Shown one piece after another: positions 7,867 through 15,858 of a stretch of 64,000 nucleotides of DNA. The notes under the pieces are model-generated. The model did no database searches. It had not been told where the DNA came from and saw nothing but the letters and a program-made list of their open reading frames with translations. The translations under genes and the position numbers were made by a program. The first letter of the stretch is position 1, and each line of letters starts with the position of its first letter. Source of the DNA: Acidimicrobiaceae bacterium (lineage in GTDB: Bacteria > Actinomycetota > Acidimicrobiia > Acidimicrobiales > Aldehydirespiratoraceae); NCBI GenBank assembly GCA_009837445.1, contig VXTM01000004.1, forward strand, positions 68,642-132,641, in the 5' to 3' direction.

Positions 7867-9390
7867 TTAGCCGCTGAAGTCGACCATGTCGGTGCGAGCC
7901 GTCCAGCACAGGCAGTCGGCGCTCCACTCGACGGTACGGAACTGCTGCACGCCCGCGTGGTCGCCGGGCCCGAAGGTCAGGTCGCCCCAGGCGGCCAGCG
8001 GGAACCCCTCGAGGCTCTCCAGCGACGCCACCAGCGACTCCCGGGTCAGGTCGTCGCCGGCACCTTGGAGGCCCGCCAGCAGCACCGACATGAGGTCGCA
8101 GGTGTAGAGGATCTGAGTCCACTCGGCCGTCTCGGGCGACACGGCGGCTATGTCGGTGCCGGAGAAGCGCTCGTAGTTCGATATGCACGCCTCGGTTTCG
8201 GCATTGAGGGTCATGCCCGCGGCGATCTCCCCCACCCGGCTGACCGTCATGGCCAGCGTCCCGTCGTACTGATCCTGGTTCAGAGACCCCGAGGCGACAT
8301 CACCGATCTGGCTGGCCCATTCCATGCTGCGGTACGCCGGCCGGTAGCCCTGCGATTCGGCGAAGTGCATGAAGTTCGAGACACTGCTGGTCCCGACGAG
8401 CAGGACGGCGGCATCAACGCCCGCGGCGATGAAGCGCTCGACGGAGATCTGGTCCTGGGGACTGCCGACGCCCCGACCGTCGGACGCGATCTCCACCGCG
8501 ATCTCGTGACCGGCATCTGCCATGGCCTCCTTGAAGGCGACGACCGCCTCCTCCGAGCGGGTGTCCCAGAAGATGCCTACGGTGGCGTCATCGAACAGGC
8601 CGAGGCCGTCGGCCCACTGCACATAGGCCCGCAGCACCTCGGCCTCGTCGGGGCGGATGGTGAACAGGCGGGGCGCCCTCTCGTAGACGCTCGGTGCAGC
8701 ACCCATGAGATCGATGGTCGGGATCTCGAACCGGGCGGCCAGGCACTCTGCCCCGACGGTGAAGTCCCGCCCGGATACCACCGCGAAGACATCGTCATCC
8801 TGGGCGAATCCGGTGCACACCCCGAGCTTGTCGTCGCTGTTGAGGATGGCGTACTTGCGGAACACCAGCTCAATGTCGGTTCCGTTGACCGGCAGCAGCC
8901 CGTCGCGCCGCCACCCGTCCAGCACCGCCGCAGCCTGCTGCTCGGGATCGCCGATGTCGAACTTCTTGTTGAGGGTCGCGAACGCTGAGATGTCGGGATA
9001 GGCCAGACCGATAGTGATAGTCCGCTCCACGACGGGCGCGACGGTCGTTGCCGGTGCCTCCTCAGGCGCTGCGGACTCGTCTTCGGCTGGTTGCGGCGTG
9101 TTTGCGCCTTCGTCGACGTCACTGTCGCTGAGCGCTTCGGCGGCCACCGGAGCCTCTTGCCCGTCGTCATCGGCTGCGGAGGCGCTCTCCGGAGCTGCTC
9201 CATCCTGGCTTTCCCCGGGAGCCGCAGTCTCAGCGACGGCCGCGGTCTCCGGTGAGGCGGGCTCGGACTCCGCGCCGTCGTCAGCGTCGCCGCAGGCGCC
9301 GGCCGCCATCACGGCGACCAGCAGAACAGCAGAAACCCGGATCAGAGGCCAGCTCGATTCTCGACCGATCACACGCTGGGCCATGAACAC
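7867..9390 (-). CDS. ABC-type branched-chain amino-acid-like substrate-binding lipoprotein (orphan)
   Basis: Extracytoplasmic ligand-binding protein of the periplasmic-binding-protein type I (LivJ-like) class. The N-terminal hydrophobic segment ends in the lipobox AAGAC at about residue 33, followed by a long Ser/Ala/Glu-rich linker to about residue 115. The binding domain begins at RTITIGLAYPDISAF and includes VSGRDFTVG and TVGIFWDTRSEEAV. No permease or ATPase genes are nearby, so it is either served by a distant transporter or is a sensor-type protein. It lies six bases behind the amidohydrolase at 9397 in the same direction, implying one transcript. Confidence 0.88.
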   Translation of the reverse strand: MFMAQRVIGRESSWPLIRVSAVLLVAVMAAGACGDADDGAESEPASPETAAVAETAAPGESQDGAAPESASAADDDGQEAPVAAEALSDSDVDEGANTPQPAEDESAAPEEAPATTVAPVVERTITIGLAYPDISAFATLNKKFDIGDPEQQAAAVLDGWRRDGLLPVNGTDIELVFRKYAILNSDDKLGVCTGFAQDDDVFAVVSGRDFTVGAECLAARFEIPTIDLMGAAPSVYERAPRLFTIRPDEAEVLRAYVQWADGLGLFDDATVGIFWDTRSEEAVVAFKEAMADAGHEIAVEIASDGRGVGSPQDQISVERFIAAGVDAAVLLVGTSSVSNFMHFAESQGYRPAYRSMEWASQIGDVASGSLNQDQYDGTLAMTVSRVGEIAAGMTLNAETEACISNYERFSGTDIAAVSPETAEWTQILYTCDLMSVLLAGLQGAGDDLTRESLVASLESLEGFPLAAWGDLTFGPGDHAGVQQFRTVEWSADCLCWTARTDMVDFSG

Positions 9391-9396
9391 TCCAGT

Positions 9397-10362
9397 CTAG
9401 TTGCCGAGGTCATCGACGCCGGGGGCCGCCCTGATGCCACCGGTCGCAAGCGAGTCCAGTGCTGGCCGGTCGATGCCGTACAACCCGGCTGCGGTGCCAT
9501 AAAACAACTCCTGTTGGTCCTCGACTTCCAGGTCTGCGAACACGGCCCGGTAGGCGCCAAGCACCTTCTCATAGGAGCCGAACAACCGATCCACCGGCCA
9601 GTTCGTTCCCAGCATCGAACGGCCGGGCCCGAAGGTCTCGACGCAGGCCTCGGCCCACGGCCGGATCGAGTCAAGCGTCCACTCCGGATCCGAGCCGCCA
9701 CACAACGCAGAGATCTTGCAGTACCAGTTCGGGCACTCGACCAACCTCACAGCCGCTGCCTTCCACTCCGCCAGCGACGACGGGGTCCGCTCCAGCGGCA
9801 AGCCGGCATGGCTCAAGACGAACTTCACGTCGGGCCACCTCTCGGCCATCGTGGCGAAGGCGGCGAATCCCTGGGGCCGGGTTCGCAATTCGATCACGAA
9901 CCCGAGCTCGGCGGCCGCATCCAACGACGCGGCACACGCCTCGAGGTCGAGCCCGGCCGGCCCCGCCATGTCTCTGACGCTGCCGCAGCGCCCGCTGGCA
10001 GCGCGGTGACGCTGCAACAGGGATGCGCCGTCGGGCGAGGCCAGCTCACCCCGACCGATGATGGCCTGGGGCCACCCGTCATTCTCAGCGGCGAGCTGCT
10101 CAAGCCAGACCGTCTCCTGCGACGGGTCCCGCTCAGCGATCGCGCAGTGAGCATGAACCAAGCCGGCGATCCCAAGACCCGAGGTCTCGGTCCAGAACTC
10201 GCGAACCGTGTACCGGACAGCATCATGACCGGCCCGGTCAGCACCCCCTCGACGGGTCCACGAATGGTCTCCGCTTCGAAAATCCTTGTCGAGCCAGGGC
10301 CACGACAGCCCACGAATGTTCTTGTCCCAGAAGTGGACATGGGTGTCGATCATGGGGATCAC
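9397..10362 (-). CDS. amidohydrolase family 2 protein, lactonase-like
   Basis: Third amidohydrolase-2 protein (321 residues), closest in layout to L-fuconolactonase-type lactonases. MIDTHVHFWD supplies the N-terminal HxH, FVLSHAGLPLE the middle His and MLGTNWPVDRLF the C-terminal barrel site (normally GSDWPV, here Asn in place of Asp). The start GTG 10362 has AGGGGG six bases upstream; an in-frame ATG nine bases later is an alternative. It heads a two-gene unit with the binding lipoprotein. The promoter region shared with the kelch gene holds a 14-bp perfect palindrome. Confidence 0.87.
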   Translation of the reverse strand: MIPMIDTHVHFWDKNIRGLSWPWLDKDFRSGDHSWTRRGGADRAGHDAVRYTVREFWTETSGLGIAGLVHAHCAIAERDPSQETVWLEQLAAENDGWPQAIIGRGELASPDGASLLQRHRAASGRCGSVRDMAGPAGLDLEACAASLDAAAELGFVIELRTRPQGFAAFATMAERWPDVKFVLSHAGLPLERTPSSLAEWKAAAVRLVECPNWYCKISALCGGSDPEWTLDSIRPWAEACVETFGPGRSMLGTNWPVDRLFGSYEKVLGAYRAVFADLEVEDQQELFYGTAAGLYGIDRPALDSLATGGIRAAPGVDDLGN

Positions 10363-10421
10363 GGGCTACCCCCTGCTGTGATCGAATCGCACGGTAGCCA
10401 CCGATCTCCTCTCCGGCAGGA

Positions 10422-10435
10422 TTGAGTATACTCAA
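10422..10435. promoter_or_regulatory. 14-bp perfect palindrome TTGAGTATACTCAA
   Basis: The best copy of the AGTATACT family, between a minus-strand amidohydrolase start (10362) and the kelch gene (ATG 10500). It holds TATACT on both strands and a central GTATAC. It could be a repressor operator, a two-way -10, or both. It lies upstream of, not within, the kelch coding sequence. Confidence 0.6.
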
Positions 10436-10499
10436 ATGCTGGAAGTGCTTCCGTAACCCGAAGTGCATCCCGCTACTTGGCGATGGGGAATCCGCAGCG

Positions 10500-11555
10500 A
10501 TGGGAACACTGGGGACACCGAACGATCCTGAGATCAGCCGCATCGAGGTGAAGGGCGACATACTCAGTCCGCGCTCGACCCCTGCGGCCGCGACCCTGGG
10601 TCGATTCATCTACCTCTTCGGCGGCGGCTACGACGACTACTTGGGGCAGGCAGTCACCGTCTACAACGACACTTACGCCTTCGACACCCAGGCGGGCGAG
10701 ATGACCCGGCTGGACCCCTCGGGCGATCTTCCTTCGCCGAGATTCTTCAGCGCTGGTGCCGGCGATGAAGACCGGAACGACTTCTACGTCTTCGGCGGAT
10801 CGGCCTACGACCACGGCTTCGCCAATCTGAGAGTCTTCGGCGACCTGTACCGGTACTCGGTGGCCGGCAACTCGTGGTCGCTGGCCGCGCCCGCCGAGGT
10901 GGGGCCCGGCCCCCGGGTCCGGCCGAATCTATGGGTCCACGCCGGCGCCATCTACGCGTTCGGCGGGCTCGACGAGAGGTTCCGGAATCACAACGACCTG
11001 TGGCGATTCGACCTGGACCAGCGGCGTTGGGAACTGGTGGTGGGAGACAGCGACGACGTGGAACCGCGTTACGAGGCAGTGTCGGGCAACACCTCACGAG
11101 ACGGAAGGGTCTATGCCATCGGCGGCGAGACGATGCGATCCGGGTTCCGACCGACCCTGATACCGGGAACCATCGAGATCGACCTCGAATCTGGTGCGAT
11201 GCGCCCGGTCACGATTGACCGGGCCGACGACGTGTCCGGCGGGATGCGCCACCAGAGCGCCGCCGGAGAGATCGGCGGCGAGCTATATGTGTACGGAGGC
11301 GACGACCCGCACAACAAGGTGATGGGTTGCGGGGCGCCGTTCGGGCAGTCCCCCGTCGGGGAGACCTGGGTGTTCTCTCCCGACACGGAGACCTGGAGGC
11401 GCTCGCCGGTGCAGGGCCCGAAGCTCAAGCGGAGCGTCGCCAGCGTCGCGAGCGGGCGAATGCACGTGTTCGGTGGCTACGACTTCGAATGCGACGACGG
11501 AATCGGTCCCGGACAGATCTGGAACACAGACGTCATCGTGATCAGCCCCCGCTAG
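10500..11555 (+). CDS. kelch-repeat beta-propeller protein
   Basis: 351-residue protein built of kelch-type blades: repeated FGG doublets followed by Tyr/Trp pairs (RFIYLFGGGYDD, DFYVFGGSAYDH, AIYAFGGLDERF, RVYAIGGETM, ELYVYGGDDPH, RMHVFGGYDFE), about six blades. There is no signal peptide or transmembrane segment, so it is probably cytosolic. Bacterial kelch proteins include sugar epimerases, oxidases and binding scaffolds; nothing here assigns a reaction. Start ATG 10500 has GGGGA upstream. A longer in-frame TTG start would lie on top of the palindrome at 10422 and is rejected. Confidence 0.85.
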   Translation: MGTLGTPNDPEISRIEVKGDILSPRSTPAAATLGRFIYLFGGGYDDYLGQAVTVYNDTYAFDTQAGEMTRLDPSGDLPSPRFFSAGAGDEDRNDFYVFGGSAYDHGFANLRVFGDLYRYSVAGNSWSLAAPAEVGPGPRVRPNLWVHAGAIYAFGGLDERFRNHNDLWRFDLDQRRWELVVGDSDDVEPRYEAVSGNTSRDGRVYAIGGETMRSGFRPTLIPGTIEIDLESGAMRPVTIDRADDVSGGMRHQSAAGEIGGELYVYGGDDPHNKVMGCGAPFGQSPVGETWVFSPDTETWRRSPVQGPKLKRSVASVASGRMHVFGGYDFECDDGIGPGQIWNTDVIVISPR

Positions 11556-11586
11556 CAGACCCGGGGCGGGACCTCAGAGCCAGGAG

Positions 11587-11594
11587 AGTATTCT
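11587..11594 (+). promoter_or_regulatory. AGTATTCT element with TATTCT -10
   Basis: Centre of the near-palindrome AGAGTATTCTCT (11585-11596). TATTCT at 11589-11594 is a TAnnnT -10 whose expected start of transcription, about 11601, is only a few bases from the GNAT ATG at 11604. No Shine-Dalgarno is visible between them, so a leaderless message is likely. Confidence 0.45.
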
Positions 11595-11603
11595 CTGCCC
11601 GTC

Positions 11604-12110
11604 ATGACAATCCGGGAAATGATCGAGGCCGACATCGAACGGGCAGTGGCCATCAATCAGGCCAACCTGGCTGACGTGGACAGCGTCGGTGAGGACGAGC
11701 TGGCCGCCATCCTGGGCTCCAGCCGTATGGCGCTCGCGGCCGAGGGCCCGGAGAAGGCCCTAGCCGGGTTCGCGGTGGTGGTCGACCGATCCTGCCGGCT
11801 GCTTACCACCCGAGCCGCCTGGGCTCTCGCCAACCCCGTGACCGACCTCCATCTCGAACGGGTTACCTTCGACATGCAGTACTCGGGCCTCGGGCTCGGT
11901 CCCGCCCTGTTCGGCGAGCTTGATGAGCGACTGCTGGCCCTCGCGGCCGCCAGCAATGCGGACCGCCTCACCCTGACCTCGCTGGTCCGCCGCGATCCTC
12001 CCAACGAACACGCGATCCACTTCCACGAGGCCAAGGGTTTCGCGGTCGTCGACCAGCGGGCCTTCGGCGAAACTGTGCTGGACCTCACCGCCAAGTCCTA
12101 CCCCTCCTGA
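11604..12110 (+). CDS. GNAT-family N-acetyltransferase
   Basis: 168-residue acetyltransferase with the GNAT core. It begins TIREMIEADIERAVAINQANL. The acetyl-CoA pyrophosphate loop is in the FDMQYSGLGLGPALFGEL segment, and the C-terminal NEHAIHFHEAKGF is the usual end-of-domain motif. The acceptor is unknown. It follows the kelch gene but has its own -10 (TATTCT) immediately upstream and no clear ribosome site, suggesting a leaderless transcript. It is convergent with the ABM-domain gene. Confidence 0.88.
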   Translation: MTIREMIEADIERAVAINQANLADVDSVGEDELAAILGSSRMALAAEGPEKALAGFAVVVDRSCRLLTTRAAWALANPVTDLHLERVTFDMQYSGLGLGPALFGELDERLLALAAASNADRLTLTSLVRRDPPNEHAIHFHEAKGFAVVDQRAFGETVLDLTAKSYPS

Positions 12111-12168
12111 CGGCCCGGCTCCGGCGGGTGCTCGACCCCTCGGCCAGGCTGACGTTGGCGGCGCCGGG

Positions 12169-12474
12169 TCAGTCGTTGCCGTAGCTGTTGGCGCGTACCC
12201 CTTCGAAGGCCAGGACCTGGAACGCGGTGTACAGCTGGCCCCGCGACTGCTCGCTGTTGATCCGGGCGTGGTCGGGGTGATCCCGCCATTCAAGGGCACC
12301 CGCCTCGGTCTCGAACATCACCACCCCCCAGTACAGCAAGCCGTCGTCGACATCACGCCACCGGGTGAACCCGTCGATGGACTCCGCCAGTGATCGCATC
12401 TCGGCAACGACAGCGGCGTGGACATCGTCCTGGGCGTGGTCGGCACGGATCGTCTCAAAGTAAACGAGTTGCAT
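12169..12474 (-). CDS. antibiotic biosynthesis monooxygenase (ABM)-like domain protein
   Basis: 101-residue ferredoxin-like-fold protein. VYFETIRADHAQDDVHAAVVAEMRSLAESIDGFTRWRDVDDG and the later LEWRDHPDHA fit the dimeric alpha-beta barrel family that includes cofactor-free monooxygenases and haem-handling proteins. The catalytic role is not certain at this size. Start ATG is set by AAGGAGG directly upstream. It follows the MBL-like gene by 48 bases on the same strand, so co-transcription is likely. Confidence 0.75.
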   Translation of the reverse strand: MQLVYFETIRADHAQDDVHAAVVAEMRSLAESIDGFTRWRDVDDGLLYWGVVMFETEAGALEWRDHPDHARINSEQSRGQLYTAFQVLAFEGVRANSYGND

Positions 12475-12522
12475 TCGGCCTCCTTATCGTTTGCTCGCCC
12501 GGACTGCACGCCCGCGCTCGCT

Positions 12523-13269
12523 CTAGGCCGGCGGCGGCTCGTAGCGGCCCCCTAGCGGGAGCTCGATGAGCTCGATGCCACCAAGGTCCACGTTGTCGAG
12601 TTCCCGGATCGAGGACGTGACCTTCAGCATCGGGCCGATCGACCGGTGCTCGTCGTGGATCGGCAGCATTCTGGGGGCGCCCAGAAGCCGGGTCGCCTCC
12701 AGCATCTCCGTCGCGGTCGTGGTGAGCTTACGGCCCAGGAGGATCACGCCGTTGACCGGTCCGATCGCCACGTCGAACGGGTCGTGCGCCTCCCCGCAGC
12801 GGCGCGCCGCGTCCAGGTTCAGGACCTCGCCGCCGTAGAACACTCGTGAACCCGGTCCGATGATGCCGTAGTTGTTGGTGGGGCGCCCCCGGCCGACGTG
12901 CTCCTCGTATACCTCGAGGGTGACCGTGCTGGTCAATGACCGCTTGTCGCCCCATTCCAGGACTTCGATGTTGTTGAACCCGTGCTTGCGGGCCCTCTTC
13001 ACCATGCTGTCAGCGCATACGTAGACGGGAACGTCCTTGTCGGGGTACGAGGCGATGTCCTCAGGATTCCAGTGATCCTTGACCCAGTGCGAGCCAATGA
13101 TGGCGGTCAGCTCCGGCAGCTCGCTCGCCGGGAGCGGGGAGTGCCCGTTGAAGGTCCGGTGGTCGGTGAACCAGGGATCGGTGAGGATGACGGCGTCGTC
13201 GACCTCGATGATGACCATGGCGTTGTGGAGCCGGGTCACGGCCCACTTCTCGATGCGTTGATGAGTCAT
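12523..13269 (-). CDS. metallo-beta-lactamase-fold protein with altered metal site
   Basis: 248-residue MBL/UlaG-like hydrolase fold. It starts KWAVTRLHNAMVIIEVDDAVILTDPWF, then SHWVKDHW where the normal HxHxDH would be, YGIIGPGSRVFYGGEVLNLD in place of the usual GDT, and MLPIHDEH near the end. The third motif residue is Val rather than His and the GD turn is GGE, so the dinuclear metal centre looks incomplete. It may hydrolyse with one metal or have a non-enzymatic role. Start taken at ATG 13269; an in-frame TTG at 13350 would extend into the promoter region. Divergent from the P450. Confidence 0.8.
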   Translation of the reverse strand: MTHQRIEKWAVTRLHNAMVIIEVDDAVILTDPWFTDHRTFNGHSPLPASELPELTAIIGSHWVKDHWNPEDIASYPDKDVPVYVCADSMVKRARKHGFNNIEVLEWGDKRSLTSTVTLEVYEEHVGRGRPTNNYGIIGPGSRVFYGGEVLNLDAARRCGEAHDPFDVAIGPVNGVILLGRKLTTTATEMLEATRLLGAPRMLPIHDEHRSIGPMLKVTSSIRELDNVDLGGIELIELPLGGRYEPPPA

Positions 13270-13352
13270 GCGGACTTCTGGGCGGCCATACGGGTCGGGG
13301 ACTCTCCCGGCCTGGCACTGCGTCCCTGCCTTTCCCCGTTGGTCCGACAATC

Positions 13353-13360
13353 AGTGTACT
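13353..13360. promoter_or_regulatory. AGTGTACT element in a divergent promoter region
   Basis: One mismatch from AGTATACT, between the MBL-like gene (minus) and the P450 (plus, ATG 13381). TACACT on the minus strand is a TAnnnT -10. Confidence 0.4.
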
Positions 13361-13380
13361 CAATAGTAGGATTCCTGCCG

Positions 13381-14592
13381 ATGCAAGCTGGATCGTCCTG
13401 CCCCGTTCAGTTCGATCATCACGCTGCGGCCTTCGCCGCCGACCCGTGGACGCCGCTGCGGGTGCTTCGCGAGACATGCCCCGTGGCCTACACCGAGAGC
13501 CACGGCGGCTTCTGGATCATTACCTCCTACGCCGAGATCCGAGAGATCGCCAGCGACGACATCCGCTTCTCGTCGGCAAAGGGGCTTACGATCCCGGACA
13601 AGACGAACCCCAGCCAACGGTCGATCCCCGCCGAGGTGGACCCGCCGGACTTTCTCGCCTTTCGCCGCATCCTCCATCCGATGCTCTCCCCCGCGGCCGT
13701 CGACCGGTTGACCCCGGTCATCGAGCGTTTCGTCCATGCGACCATCGACAGCTTCATCGAGGACGGGCAGTGCGATTTCGTGCACGACCTCGCCGATCCG
13801 CTGCCCGCCATGACCACGCTCTACAAGCTCGGCCTTCCCGTGGACCTGTGGCGAGAGTTCTCCGAACCGCTCCACAAAGTCATCTTCCTCCGCCACGACA
13901 GCCCGGAGCGGGAAGGAGTCCCCGAACAGCTCCAGGCCATCACCCGGCTCCTGTACGAAACGATCGCGGCCAGGCGGGAGTCGCCCCGCGACGACATGAT
14001 CTCTTACCTGATCGGCTGCGAAGTGAACGGCCGGCCCGTGACCGACCTCGAGGTCAAGGAGATGGTGTACCTCACCATCCAGGGCGGCTTCGACACCACC
14101 GGCTCCGCCATCTCCAACGCCCTGATCCAACTGCACCGGGACCGGGACGCCCGCCAGCGCCTGATCGACGACCCGGAACTGCTGCCGACCGCGGTCGAGG
14201 AGTTCCTTCGATACGAGGCTCCACAACTGGCGCTGGCCCGCACCGCCAACGTCGACGCCACCATCGGCGACAAGGAGATCAGGGCCGGCGACAGGCTGCT
14301 GCTGGTGTGGGCGTCGGGGAACCGTGACGCCGACGTGTTCGACAACCCCGACGAGTTCCAGCTCGATCGCTTCCCCAATCGCCACATGACCTTCGGGCTG
14401 GGAGCCCATCGGTGTCTCGGGTCCAACCTGGCCCGCCGCCAGATGGAGCTGGCCCTGCGGGGTGTGCTGAAGCGGCTGCCGGACTACGAACTGGACCTCG
14501 ACAACGCACGGCGGGCCGAGACCGTCGGGATCGTCTATGGCATGTACTCACTCCCGGCGACCTTCTCACGTGGCCAACGCTGGTTCCGCTAA
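13381..14592 (+). CDS. cytochrome P450
   Basis: Haem-thiolate monooxygenase, soluble bacterial type, 403 residues. The haem-ligand motif FGLGAHRCLGSN places Cys345. The I-helix oxygen-activation motif is GGFDTT (235-240) and the K-helix ExxR is Glu274-Arg277. No membrane anchor. The start at ATG 13381 gives the normal N-terminus; longer in-frame starts run back through the MBL gene. Electrons could come from the ferredoxin at 5607. It is followed after 24 bases by the enolase-superfamily gene in one operon, suggesting hydroxylation of the same substrate family. Confidence 0.95.
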   Translation: MQAGSSCPVQFDHHAAAFAADPWTPLRVLRETCPVAYTESHGGFWIITSYAEIREIASDDIRFSSAKGLTIPDKTNPSQRSIPAEVDPPDFLAFRRILHPMLSPAAVDRLTPVIERFVHATIDSFIEDGQCDFVHDLADPLPAMTTLYKLGLPVDLWREFSEPLHKVIFLRHDSPEREGVPEQLQAITRLLYETIAARRESPRDDMISYLIGCEVNGRPVTDLEVKEMVYLTIQGGFDTTGSAISNALIQLHRDRDARQRLIDDPELLPTAVEEFLRYEAPQLALARTANVDATIGDKEIRAGDRLLLVWASGNRDADVFDNPDEFQLDRFPNRHMTFGLGAHRCLGSNLARRQMELALRGVLKRLPDYELDLDNARRAETVGIVYGMYSLPATFSRGQRWFR

Positions 14593-14616
14593 CCAGACTC
14601 CGAGGAGCACCGACCA

Positions 14617-15750
14617 ATGAAGATTGCCCGCATCGAAGCCTTCCCCATAGACCTTCGCTACCGGCCGACCCGGGAGTTCCTGGTCTCTTACGGCGTAATC
14701 GACCGTATGCAGAACGCCATTGTCAAGGTCATGACCGACGACGGTCTGGTCGGGTTCGGCGAACTCATGCCACTGCCCCTCGGCGACCGGGAGGGCTGCC
14801 TCGAGGAGCTCAAGAAGCTGGGGCCATCGGTGCTCAGGCAGGATCCGTTCTGCATGCGGGAGATCCATGCCCGCATGGACGAGCAGCTTAGCGACGAACC
14901 GTCCAGCAGGGAGCTGTGCCTGAAGGGCAGCATCGACTTCGCCCTCTACGACATCATGGGCCAGGCGGCCGGGGTCCCCGTGTACAAGCTGCTCGGCGGG
15001 AGTTACGACGATGGTGTGCCCATGCACTTCTCGATCAGTATCCGAAGCCCGGAGGAGATGGGTGAGGACACCGCGGCCCGGGTGGCGGAGGGGTTCCGCG
15101 CCATTGAGGTCAAACTCGGTCGGTTCCGGGGGGCGCTCGACCTCGACATCGAAATCGCTCGCATTGCCGCCATCCGGGAAGCAGCCGGGCCCGAAGTGAT
15201 CATCATCGCCGACCCCAACATCGGATGGACGGCCGACGAAGCCATCGAGGTGCTGCCGGCGATCGAGGAGTACGACATCTACGTCGAACAACCGGTTGCC
15301 GGTCTCGAAGATCTGAAGAGGGTGCATGACGCCATCGAGTCGCCTGTGATCGCGGATGAGAGCGCGGCCACGTCGCGAGTCGTGGCCGAGATCATCCGGC
15401 GGGACATCGCCGACATGATCAACCTCAAGGTCCTGCGGACGGGCGGTATCCATGAGGCGTGCAAGATGCTCGACATGTGCGAGGCGGCCGGCCTCGGCTA
15501 CCGCCACGACAACGTCATCCAGTCCCGCCTGGCGTCGACCATGACGATCCACTTCTCCACGACTTACCGGGCTTCGATGCCGGACTGCGGAGGCACGCAG
15601 TTCACCCGCACCATCGAGGACGTCGTCAACGAAGCCGAAGGGGTCTACGTCGAGGGCGGCGTGGCGCGGTTGCGCAACCCCGACGCACCAGGCATGGGTG
15701 CAACTCCGAAGGCGGAACTCCTTCAAGATCCGATCCCGATTGCAGGCTGA
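14617..15750 (+). CDS. mandelate racemase/muconate lactonizing enzyme family protein
   Basis: Enolase-superfamily enzyme, 377 residues, which abstracts a proton alpha to a carboxylate. The N-terminal capping domain (1-125) is followed by the barrel. Metal ligands fit Asp199 (IIADPN), Glu224 (YVEQPV) and Asp247 (VIADES), and Lys271 is the second-face lysine (INLKVLRTGG). The first-face KxK motif is Glu164-Val-Lys166, so its first lysine is replaced. Known MLE-subgroup members are cycloisomerases, epimerases and racemases; the altered motif makes the reaction uncertain. It is translated from GAGGAG shortly before ATG and is the last gene of the P450 unit. Confidence 0.9.
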   Translation: MKIARIEAFPIDLRYRPTREFLVSYGVIDRMQNAIVKVMTDDGLVGFGELMPLPLGDREGCLEELKKLGPSVLRQDPFCMREIHARMDEQLSDEPSSRELCLKGSIDFALYDIMGQAAGVPVYKLLGGSYDDGVPMHFSISIRSPEEMGEDTAARVAEGFRAIEVKLGRFRGALDLDIEIARIAAIREAAGPEVIIIADPNIGWTADEAIEVLPAIEEYDIYVEQPVAGLEDLKRVHDAIESPVIADESAATSRVVAEIIRRDIADMINLKVLRTGGIHEACKMLDMCEAAGLGYRHDNVIQSRLASTMTIHFSTTYRASMPDCGGTQFTRTIEDVVNEAEGVYVEGGVARLRNPDAPGMGATPKAELLQDPIPIAG

Positions 15751-15794
15751 GAGAGAACTCCCCCGCTGGCGAGACCTGATCCCGTACCCTCGAC

Positions 15795-15811
15795 TAGGGC
15801 CCTGAGCCCTA
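15795..15811. terminator. short stem-loop between convergent genes
   Basis: TAGGGC and GCCCTA form a 6-bp stem with a 5-base loop between the convergent stops of the enolase-family gene and the Cfa-type gene. There is no T-tract, so terminator function is tentative. Confidence 0.3.
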
Positions 15812-15858
15812 CTGGGCGAGGTCGAGGACGGTCGGGGAACCGGTGTCGCGGCTCGCGG

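Noticed and set aside
10422-10499. Longer N-terminus for the kelch protein from a TTG
   Set aside because: The TTG is the first half of the 14-bp palindrome; ATG 10500 has a ribosome site and starts directly before the propeller.
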